DNA of 41,683 nucleotides. It comes from Pleurocapsa sp. MO_226.B13. Its GTDB lineage: Bacteria; Cyanobacteriota; Cyanobacteriia; Cyanobacteriales; Xenococcaceae. Under the pieces are notes generated by a model that did not search any database, was not told the DNA's origin, and was given only the letters and a program-made list of their open reading frames with translations. The stretch is taken from assembly GCA_030064795.1 (NCBI GenBank), contig JASJEI010000045.1, positions 1 through 41,683 of the forward strand, written 5' to 3'. The translations under genes and the position numbers were made by a program. Shown one piece after another: positions 26,868 through 33,469 of this stretch (within the stretch, counting starts at the first letter, position 1; each line of letters opens with the position of its first letter).

Positions 26868-28121
26868 GTGACGATCGCTGTAATTGGTATTGGTTTAGAT
26901 GGTGCAGAAGGTTTGACCCTATCTACAAGAAAGATAATCGAACGGGCTGATGTTTTGGTAGGTAGTCAACGTCATCTTAGTTATTTTCCAGAACATCCAG
27001 CAGATAAGATTTATTTAACCAATTTTCAAGGGGAAATAGAGACAATTACCCAACTAGTAAAGAATAATTATTCAGTGGTTATTTTAACTAGTGGAGATCC
27101 GCTTTTTTTTGGTTTAGGTAGATTATTATTAGCTAATTTTGCTTCCGAACAAATTCAATTTTTACCTCATATTAGTTCCGTACAATTAGCTTTTAATCGC
27201 TTGAAGATTCCCTGGCAAGATGCTAGTTTAATTAGCGTTCATGGACGTAGCAATGATGAATTGATTAAGCGATTAAAACAAGGAAAAGAAAAAATTGCGG
27301 TATTAACAGATAAGAATAATAATCCTGCTGCGATCGCTCGTCTTTTTTTGGCTTTGGATTTACCCTTTAGCTATAATTTTTATATTTGCGAAAATTTAGG
27401 AGGAACTAGAGAAAAAATTAGATATTTTAGAACCAAAGAATTAACAGCATTAAGCAATTTAGACCGAGATGATTTTGCTGCTTTAAACGTCTTAATTTTG
27501 ATTCGTCAAATATCAGCAGCAGAACTAGAACTAGATAAATTACCTTTAATTGGATTACCAGATAGTAGTTTTCTTAGCTTTAGCGATCGCCCTAGTTTAA
27601 TTACTAAAAAAGAAATTCGTTTAGCGATCTTGGGAGAACTATCCTTACAACCCAACCAAACAGTATGGGATATTGGCGCGGGTACGGGTTCGGTATCGAT
27701 TGAAATCGCCCGCTTATGTCCTAGTTCTAAAGTATTGGCGATCGAAAAAACCAGCATGGGTTCGACTCTAATTCAGAAAAACAGCCAAAGATTTAAGGTA
27801 AATAATCTAACTAGCATCAACGGCAAAGCCCCAGAAGTATTATTCAATTTACCCAATTGCGATCGCATTTTTATTGGTGGTAGTGGTGGCCGTATAATCG
27901 ATATTTTAACCGTTTGTCAACAAAAACTATCTCCAATAGGGATTATAGTCATGGCATTTGCCACTATCGAACATGGCTATCAAGCTATCAATTGGTTAAG
28001 CAACAATTCCTGGCAATATCGCCTTTTACAGTTACAAATATCTCGCTCAACTCCAGTCAACCATCTTACCCGCTTTAGCCCCCTAAACCCCGTCACGCTT
28101 ATCACTGCTTTTAGAAGGTAG
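26868..28121 (+). CDS. cobL: Precorrin-6Y C5,15-methyltransferase, CbiE-CbiT fusion (CobL)
   Basis: 417 residues from GTG 26868. Residues ~1-215 are the CbiE methylase (VIGIGLDGAEGL start; LTSGDPLFFGLG; ISVHGRSNDELI). Residues ~240-417 are the CbiT half: SLITKKEIRLAILGELSL, the SAM motif VWDIGAGTGSVSIEIARL, and RIFIGGSGGRIIDIL. The fused enzyme methylates C5 and C15 of the corrin ring and decarboxylates the C12 acetate in cobalamin synthesis. No other cobalamin genes touch it, but a separate CbiT is encoded at 30346-30936. No B12 riboswitch is visible upstream. Confidence 0.9.
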   Translation: MTIAVIGIGLDGAEGLTLSTRKIIERADVLVGSQRHLSYFPEHPADKIYLTNFQGEIETITQLVKNNYSVVILTSGDPLFFGLGRLLLANFASEQIQFLPHISSVQLAFNRLKIPWQDASLISVHGRSNDELIKRLKQGKEKIAVLTDKNNNPAAIARLFLALDLPFSYNFYICENLGGTREKIRYFRTKELTALSNLDRDDFAALNVLILIRQISAAELELDKLPLIGLPDSSFLSFSDRPSLITKKEIRLAILGELSLQPNQTVWDIGAGTGSVSIEIARLCPSSKVLAIEKTSMGSTLIQKNSQRFKVNNLTSINGKAPEVLFNLPNCDRIFIGGSGGRIIDILTVCQQKLSPIGIIVMAFATIEHGYQAINWLSNNSWQYRLLQLQISRSTPVNHLTRFSPLNPVTLITAFRR

Positions 28122-28204
28122 ACGACTAAGGATTAATCATCAGGTGGGTAAAAAAACTTATGCTTACTTTCTCATTAGTAGTTGGGGAAATTTGCACTCT
28201 TCGT

Positions 28205-28302
28205 ACTAGCTTTATGCGAAGCCCTAAAGGACTCGCTGCGCACATTGTACCCTTGTGGTATCGCGGTATCCTTTAGGACGCGTCGCCCACCCTACCTACT
28301 GC
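28205..28302. repeat. Degenerate MITE-like dispersed element
   Basis: Contains GCGAAGCCCTAAAGGACTCGCTGCGCA and TATCCTTTAGGACGCGTCGCCCACCCTAC. The blocks CCCTAAAGGACTCGCT (inverted) and TATCCTTTAGGAC are shared with the element at 38917-39039. The right end GCCCACCCTAC matches the ends of the 788 and 32468 copies. The left end is worn (perhaps GGTGGGTA at ~28143). Confidence 0.6.
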
Positions 28303-28344
28303 TGTAAAAGCTTAACAATCATTTATATTGTAATTTTATAGATA

Positions 28345-29154
28345 TTATTTATTACCTTTAATAGTTATATATATTCCTTCAGATTTAATCTCCAATAATT
28401 TTTGTTTAAAACCTGCTTTTTGAAAAAGAGACCATAACTCTTCGATCGAGAAACAATAAAGTTTTTGCTCGGGTAAAAACTTAGTAAATGTAGTAGCAAA
28501 TATTTTGCCTCCTGGACGCAATACTCGATAAACTTCCTCTATGGCTTTTTGAGGATTTGACCAGCAGTGCATTGCAGCCCCAGCATAAATGGCATCTATC
28601 GAATTAGAAATCAAGGGAATTGATTCTGCATCGCCTCTAATAACAACCAAATTTTCAAAAGTATTAGTAGTTTTCTCTAAACGTATTTGGTCAATTAACA
28701 TTTTTAACATGGATTCTGAATAATCTAAAGCGATTATCAGTTGATAAGATCTGCTTTTTGCCAGTTTTCGAGCCATGATGCCTGTACCGCAAGATAGATC
28801 CATTACTGTTTCTGGATCTCGACCGAAAAATTCGCTTACTTCGAGAGCTTCCTTCTCAATGCCTCCCCAACCGCGTAATCCCATAGCCCAAAATGCTGGC
28901 AAGATTTTTTCATAAAACCAGGGGAAAAATGAATTCCCAAACAATTGTGTAGTGAAAGTTTTCTGCTTTTCAGATTCGAGTTTTAAGCTTTTATTTTGAA
29001 GATCGGGACGGAAATCGATAAAAGTTTCCCAACCATTCGAGATGTTGGCAATTTTTTGAGGAGAAAGACTTTGACAAGTAATACACGTAAGTAAGTCTGT
29101 TGCCATCGTTCGATTGCAAACAGGACATTTGATTATTTGTTGAATTATAGACAT
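28345..29154 (-). CDS. SAM-dependent methyltransferase with N-terminal zinc ribbon
   Basis: 269 residues. The N-terminus has two CxxC pairs, CPVCNRTM (~10-13) and CITCQ (~28-31), forming a likely zinc ribbon as in RlmA-type and plastid-type methyltransferases. The catalytic domain (~110-265) has motif I VMDLSCGTGIMARKLA (Ser replaces the usual Gly after Leu), ALDYSESMLKM, VIRGDAESIPLISNSIDAIY and LRPGGKIFATTF. Plant chloroplast proteins with this layout are thought to methylate quinones or chlorophyll-related compounds, but none is proved for this gene. ATG 29154 keeps the zinc ribbon complete. Confidence 0.82.
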   Translation of the reverse strand: MSIIQQIIKCPVCNRTMATDLLTCITCQSLSPQKIANISNGWETFIDFRPDLQNKSLKLESEKQKTFTTQLFGNSFFPWFYEKILPAFWAMGLRGWGGIEKEALEVSEFFGRDPETVMDLSCGTGIMARKLAKSRSYQLIIALDYSESMLKMLIDQIRLEKTTNTFENLVVIRGDAESIPLISNSIDAIYAGAAMHCWSNPQKAIEEVYRVLRPGGKIFATTFTKFLPEQKLYCFSIEELWSLFQKAGFKQKLLEIKSEGIYITIKGNK

Positions 29155-29184
29155 AATTAATCGATGTTGTTAGTCTCGAAAAAT

Positions 29185-29245
29185 GTAGGTTGGGTAGAGG
29201 CACGTACGCGCAAGCGTTCTCGAAGAGTAACCCAACACCCCAACC
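29185..29245. repeat. Possible dispersed element with GTAGGTTGGGT/ACCCAAC ends
   Basis: GTAGGTTGGGT at ~29185 and GTAACCCAACACC at ~29227-29240 are inverted ends enclosing CGTACGCGCAAGCGTTC. It is followed by the repeated phrase GATAAACGCAGATAAACACAGAT at ~29290-29312. Lies between the zinc-ribbon methyltransferase and cdsA. Confidence 0.45.
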
Positions 29246-29331
29246 AAAAGAGCGTGTCAAGTTTAATTTGAGGCATTAAAAAAGTCCACAGATAAACGCA
29301 GATAAACACAGATAGTTATTTTCCTATTATC

Positions 29332-30207
29332 TCAAGCTGACAATAAAGGCAATAATAAAGTAAAAAAATAGTAGACTAAAGGAGCAGTAAAAACATAGCT
29401 ATCGGTGCGATCGAGAATGCCTCCGTGTCCTGGAATTAGTTGTCCAGAATCTTTGACCCCCGCATCTCGCTTCATCATCGACTCGGTTAAATCTCCTAAC
29501 AAGCTAGTGATACCGATCAGCGTACCTAACATAACACCGCTGATTTGCCATACAGGTAAATGAAAATACCAAGCACCAAGTTCTGCTACAATCAGACTAC
29601 CAAGTACGCCAAACACCGCTCCTTCGACGGTTTTTTTGGGGCTAATATCAGATAATCTAGTACGACCAAAGCTTTTACCCATAGTATACGCACCTATATC
29701 TGCGGCCCAAATACAAGCCATTACCAAAAAAGTCCAAGTTAAGGCGGGAGGAAACTGACTGGGATTTAGCCAAGAGTCGGGCCAATAGCCGTTGAGGGGT
29801 AGATTGCTGATATTATTGCTATTAGGTAGACTGACTCGCAAACGCACCCAAAAGGTAGGAAGATAACCTGCGTAAAACAAACCTAAAATAGAACTAGAAA
29901 TATCGGCGATCGTCGCCATCTTAGGTTGAAACAACAGATAAAAACAAATAATTGTACCTCCCAAGCAAAACATCGCATCGGTAACATTAGGAGCAAGAGT
30001 AGAACTAATTAATAGAAGTTGCGAGACAATTAAGGTAGTTTTGGCTGCGGGTTCAATTCCTTTAGCACGAACTAATCTGAAATACTCCAATTGCGCCAAG
30101 ACAATTAAAATCCCGATGCCGATGGTAAAGTACCAGCCTCCAAGAATAATCATTCCTAGGGCTAGGGCGATCGCTAAAACTGAGCTAAGTATACGAGACA
30201 AGGGCAT
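29332..30207 (-). CDS. cdsA: Phosphatidate cytidylyltransferase CdsA
   Basis: 291 residues. It makes CDP-diacylglycerol from phosphatidate and CTP, the precursor of phosphatidylglycerol, an essential thylakoid lipid. About eight hydrophobic segments are visible. The C-terminal CDP-alcohol cytidylyltransferase signature is present: SMMKRDAGVKDSGQLIPGHG followed by GILDRTDSY. Earlier, WAADIGAYTMGKSFGRTRLS and ISPKKTVEGA are the other conserved blocks. It follows cbiT on the same strand after 138 bases and may share its transcript. Confidence 0.93.
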   Translation of the reverse strand: MPLSRILSSVLAIALALGMIILGGWYFTIGIGILIVLAQLEYFRLVRAKGIEPAAKTTLIVSQLLLISSTLAPNVTDAMFCLGGTIICFYLLFQPKMATIADISSSILGLFYAGYLPTFWVRLRVSLPNSNNISNLPLNGYWPDSWLNPSQFPPALTWTFLVMACIWAADIGAYTMGKSFGRTRLSDISPKKTVEGAVFGVLGSLIVAELGAWYFHLPVWQISGVMLGTLIGITSLLGDLTESMMKRDAGVKDSGQLIPGHGGILDRTDSYVFTAPLVYYFFTLLLPLLSA

Positions 30208-30345
30208 AATGCGTTGCTATTACAAACGCTGATTTAAGGTAAAAATTTAGTTTAAGATAGCCTTATGAAAGGTTAACAAATTACTGGATTAAGTCCCAGT
30301 ATTTTCTTGATAACAGACAAATAAAAATTTAGACTCCATCTAAAC

Positions 30346-30936
30346 TCATAATTTTTCGCCACTTAAAATAAACATCGGGTTTACCGCAGCAAAAGTCTGA
30401 TTGATTCCTCTAGTTTCTAGACGATTAACTGCTGACTGAACTACTTCAATATTACGAGCTTGAAGCTCGGATAAACCTTCAGAAATAATATACAAGTTTT
30501 CTAGATTACTTACAGTTGCTACGATACGTCCTTCTGGTTGAAGATGTTTCCAAGTTTGTTTGAGTATATCTTTAATCGGTTTACCCCCTTCAATACAGAC
30601 TAAATCTGGTTGTGGTTGAATTTCTTCAAGACATTCTGGCGCACTACCCTGGATTACTTTAACGTTCTTGACCTCAAAGCGATCGCAATTACGTTGAATT
30701 AAACCCGCAACTTCATCGTCTCTTTCGATCGCAATTATCTGTCCTTGGGGACAAAGCAAACCAATTTCTACAGGTATCGTACCCGTCCCCGCGCCAATAT
30801 CCCACAACACTGCATCTGCTTTCATCCGCAGCGAGGAAATAATTAGGATGCGTACTTCCCTTTTACTTAGGGGGATACCTGGCAAACGTTCAAACAGTCG
30901 ATCGGGAATGCCAGGAGTTTTATAGGGCCAAAGCAT
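30346..30936 (-). CDS. cbiT: Precorrin-6B C15-methyltransferase (decarboxylating), CbiT
   Basis: 196 residues. It begins GIPDRLFERLPGIPLSKREV, the typical CbiT opening, followed by the SAM motif LWDIGAGTGTIPVEIGLL, IAIERDDEVAGLI, VIQGSAPECL and the decarboxylation-linked loop CIEGGKPIKDIL. CbiT methylates C15 and decarboxylates C12 in corrin-ring synthesis. A complete CbiT half is already present in the CobL fusion at 26868, so this is a second copy; it may have a different substrate or serve an anaerobic-type route. It starts 37 bases after the decarboxylase gene, so it is probably in its operon. Confidence 0.85.
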   Translation of the reverse strand: MLWPYKTPGIPDRLFERLPGIPLSKREVRILIISSLRMKADAVLWDIGAGTGTIPVEIGLLCPQGQIIAIERDDEVAGLIQRNCDRFEVKNVKVIQGSAPECLEEIQPQPDLVCIEGGKPIKDILKQTWKHLQPEGRIVATVSNLENLYIISEGLSELQARNIEVVQSAVNRLETRGINQTFAAVNPMFILSGEKL

Positions 30937-30973
30937 AATTTAAGAATCGAGGAGCGATTATCGGTTTATGAGG

Positions 30974-32422
30974 TTATTTTATGGTTTGTATGGTTTGGAG
31001 AGAGGGATCTTTACACCCTGTAATAGTTCCTCCCGCAGCTACAACCCTCTGTAAATATTCAATTGCTGCGCTGGTAATTATCTCTCCAGGCATCAACAGA
31101 GGAATTCCTGGGGGATAAGGACAGATCAATTCTCCACAAAGGCGATCGCTCGCTTCATTAATAGCAATGGTTTCAGTCGGGGCGAAGTAGGCATCTCTGG
31201 GCGTAAAGGATGAAGGAGGAAGTAACGAGGAGGGAGGAGCGGAAATTTGAGGTATTTTTTCTTGGGTATCAGATGTAATTGTAGAGGAAAGAGTTTTACA
31301 AGACTGGATCAGTTGTTGGATATCTTCTGGTGTATTGCCGAGGGAGATGATAAAAGTGAGGTGTTCTAGTAAGGGTAGTTCGCAGGTTAATCCTAGTTGT
31401 TCGTGTAGTATTTCGTCGGCTTCAAAGCCCGTTATGCCCAATTGAGAGAGATTAATCGTCAGTCTGGTGATGTCAAAGCGATCGCAACCTGGGCGGATTT
31501 TTGGTTCGAGTACGGATAATTTGGGTATTGTTGCTAACTGTTTTCTCGCTGTTCTTGCTAGTTCTATGGTTCTAGTCATTAATTCTTGACCTTCAGTCGC
31601 CATTTGCTGTCTGGCTGCATCTAAGGAGGCTAGAAGGAGGTAACTGGGGCTAGTAGACTGAACTAGCTGCAAAGCTTTATTAATTCTTTGACTGCAAACT
31701 CTATTTCCCTGAATATGTAACATCGATGCCTGAGTCATCGCGCTCAAGACTTTATGGGTAGACTGTACGGTTAAATCTGCCCCCACACTCATTGCCGAGG
31801 GGGGCAGACTGGGATGAAAGGCAAAATGTGCGCCGTGGGCTTCGTCTACCAATAGAGGAAGATCGTATTCATGGGTAAGATCGGCGATCGCTTGTAAATC
31901 GCTACAGACTCCCTGATAAGTTGGATGGAGCATCATCACCGCTTTAGTATCGGGGTGTTGCTCTAAAGCCTGTTGTACTGCTTCTGGAGTAACATTATAG
32001 GCTAGCCTTTCTTGAGGATCGTATTCTGGCTGAATAAATACGGGTATTGCCCCAGATAGAACCAAACCAGCGATCGCTGAAGAGTGAATATTTCTCGGTA
32101 AAATTATTTGATCCCCCGCCCCACATACCGCTAAGATCGCAGCCGTGATACCACAAGTTGAACCATTAATTAAAAACCAAGTTTTTTCCGCACCAAAAGT
32201 CTCAGAGGCTAGTTGTTGGGCTTCTTGAATAACACCTTCAGGGGCAAACAAATTATCTAATTCTGGCAATTCTGGCAAATCTGCCCTCAAGACGGCTTCC
32301 CCAATTAAATCGATCAGCGTGCGATCGCATCCCTTTCCCTGTTTGTGTCCAGGGGCATAGAAAGCCGAATGGGGTTTTTGGGCAGATTTTTTTAAAGCGT
32401 TTAGTAATGGTTCTTGGTTCAC
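30974..32422 (-). CDS. Orn/Lys/Arg decarboxylase family PLP enzyme
   Basis: 482 residues from GTG 32422. The frame is open to 32497, but the extra 25 codons are encoded by dispersed and TTCGGA repeats, so GTG (VNQEPLLNALKK) is preferred. Fold-type I PLP domain: YAPGHKQGKG at the start, FLINGSTCGITAAIL, VDEAHGAHFAFH (PLP-binding Asp and His), and the Schiff-base Lys in STHKVLSAMTQ. The short form resembles Bacillus SpeA/YaaO-type arginine or lysine decarboxylases without the large inducible-form wing domain. Arginine decarboxylation for polyamines is the most likely role; substrate not proved. Around residues ~393-404 the repeat-like Pro/Ser run PPSSLLPPSSF interrupts the C-terminal domain. 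Confidence 0.82.
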   Translation of the reverse strand: MNQEPLLNALKKSAQKPHSAFYAPGHKQGKGCDRTLIDLIGEAVLRADLPELPELDNLFAPEGVIQEAQQLASETFGAEKTWFLINGSTCGITAAILAVCGAGDQIILPRNIHSSAIAGLVLSGAIPVFIQPEYDPQERLAYNVTPEAVQQALEQHPDTKAVMMLHPTYQGVCSDLQAIADLTHEYDLPLLVDEAHGAHFAFHPSLPPSAMSVGADLTVQSTHKVLSAMTQASMLHIQGNRVCSQRINKALQLVQSTSPSYLLLASLDAARQQMATEGQELMTRTIELARTARKQLATIPKLSVLEPKIRPGCDRFDITRLTINLSQLGITGFEADEILHEQLGLTCELPLLEHLTFIISLGNTPEDIQQLIQSCKTLSSTITSDTQEKIPQISAPPSSLLPPSSFTPRDAYFAPTETIAINEASDRLCGELICPYPPGIPLLMPGEIITSAAIEYLQRVVAAGGTITGCKDPSLQTIQTIK

Positions 32423-32467
32423 AAGATTAATAGTTCGGAGTTCGGAATTCGGAGTTCGGAGTTCAGG

Positions 32468-32534
32468 GTAGGGTGGGCAAAAATAACTCATGGTCACTCC
32501 GTTATTGCTATCTGGATGGATTTGCCCACCTTAC
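32468..32534. repeat. 67-bp MITE-like element, ends GTAGGGTGGGCAAA / TTTGCCCACCTTAC
   Basis: 14-base terminal inverted repeats with one mismatch flank 39 bases with no reading frame. The ends match those of the palindrome at 788-812. It lies just upstream of the decarboxylase and beside TTCGGA heptamers. Confidence 0.65.
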
Positions 32535-32581
32535 GGTTAGTGGTTAGTCTGCTCCTCTGCCCCTGAAACTCCCCCTACCTT

Positions 32582-32689
32582 CTATTTCTTCCAGGGTAAT
32601 TTTGTTCCCATTTCGGTGGCTGCGGAAAAGATTAGGTAGCTTATTAATAAGCCGACTCCTGCTAGAAAGGGAATAAGATCGTTATGCAT
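32582..32689 (-). CDS. Putative 35-residue single-helix membrane protein
   Basis: ATG 32689 to TAG 32584. The peptide begins MHNDLIPFLAGVGLL, continues with the hydrophobic ISYLIFSAAT, and ends in the polar EMGTKLPWKK. One membrane helix (~6-24) flanked by acidic and basic ends is typical of small cyanobacterial membrane subunits of photosynthetic or NDH complexes. I could not match it to PsbT, PsbM, PsaI, PetG, PetL, PetM, PetN or Ycf12. No strong ribosome-binding site is seen. It lies between the DUF928 gene and the decarboxylase on the same strand. Real coding status is likely but not certain. Confidence 0.5.
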   Translation of the reverse strand: MHNDLIPFLAGVGLLISYLIFSAATEMGTKLPWKK

Positions 32690-32747
32690 AATGATTTAGA
32701 TGATTTGGTGTGCAAATAATTTTCTTGTCTGATTCTGGATCGAAGCT

Positions 32748-32764
32748 AAAAGCTAACAGCTTTT
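32748..32764 (-). terminator. Hairpin after the CHAT/DUF928 operon
   Basis: AAAAGCT and AGCTTTT form 7-base arms around a 3-base loop, beginning at the base after the DUF928 stop codon (TGA 32767-32765). On the minus strand the stem itself ends in TTTT. A short terminator is plausible; it would separate the operon from the small membrane ORF. Confidence 0.45.
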
Positions 32765-33469
32765 TCAACAAAGATACTGTTCGATATCTTTAATTTTTTG
32801 CTTTAGGTTGGCAGAAGAGTTATCGACTATGTATAGTTGCTGGAGTGCATCTGACCATAGTTGTTGATTGACAAAATAGTCGGCTTTAGCGATCGCTATG
32901 TCTTCTTCTGTTGCACCACTAGCTTGTAATTGTTGTTCTATTCTTGCTAAATCTGCTGCGATCGCTTGTCTTTTTGACTCTTCCATTAAGATGAAAGTCG
33001 GTCGATAGGTTTTACTATCGGTAATAAATTCCCAATCATAGGTAAAGCCTGGCTGTAGTTTTTCTCCTGCATAGGCAAGAGTCTGAGTATTGGGCGGTAT
33101 GGTTTCACTCCACAATAGCTGTTCGTCTACTTTGTAGTTGAAGTTGACACTGGCACTATAGAGGTTAATCGTAGACTGGGGGGCTTGCCCTTGCCAGATA
33201 AATAACGGGCGATCGCTCCAAATTACCTGTTCTCCTAAGTTACCAGGAGAGATCGGACACACTTCTGTGCCTCTGGTTATGAGACGGTTTTCTGGGGATT
33301 TAAACAGCCTGACAATGGCTTCTAGGATCGAAGTCGATTTGGGGGAAGTTGGCTCGGAAGTAGAGGCTGTATTGTTTTGAGCCTTAACTATAATCGCTGG
33401 AGCTAAGATCGATAAGATTAATAAATGCGATAAGAATAGTTTTTTTATGGAGTCATCGAGTTTATTCAT
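32765..33469 (-). CDS. DUF928-like exported protein
   Basis: 234 residues. It starts with a signal peptide (hydrophobic core LFLSHLLILSILAPAIIV, probable cleavage after VKA). The mature part has the DUF928 pattern: EVCPISPG, VIWSDRPLFIWQG, a beta-sandwich-like region with QPGFTYDWEFI, then a helical end (RIEQQLQASGATEED; DALQQLYIVDN) that resembles a TPR hairpin. It is probably periplasmic. Its start overlaps the end of the CHAT-CHASE2 gene by 8 bases, so the two are translated together. Function unknown; it may be the ligand or partner of the CHASE2 domain on the outer side of the membrane (inference from position and topology). Confidence 0.78.
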   Translation of the reverse strand: MNKLDDSIKKLFLSHLLILSILAPAIIVKAQNNTASTSEPTSPKSTSILEAIVRLFKSPENRLITRGTEVCPISPGNLGEQVIWSDRPLFIWQGQAPQSTINLYSASVNFNYKVDEQLLWSETIPPNTQTLAYAGEKLQPGFTYDWEFITDSKTYRPTFILMEESKRQAIAADLARIEQQLQASGATEEDIAIAKADYFVNQQLWSDALQQLYIVDNSSANLKQKIKDIEQYLC

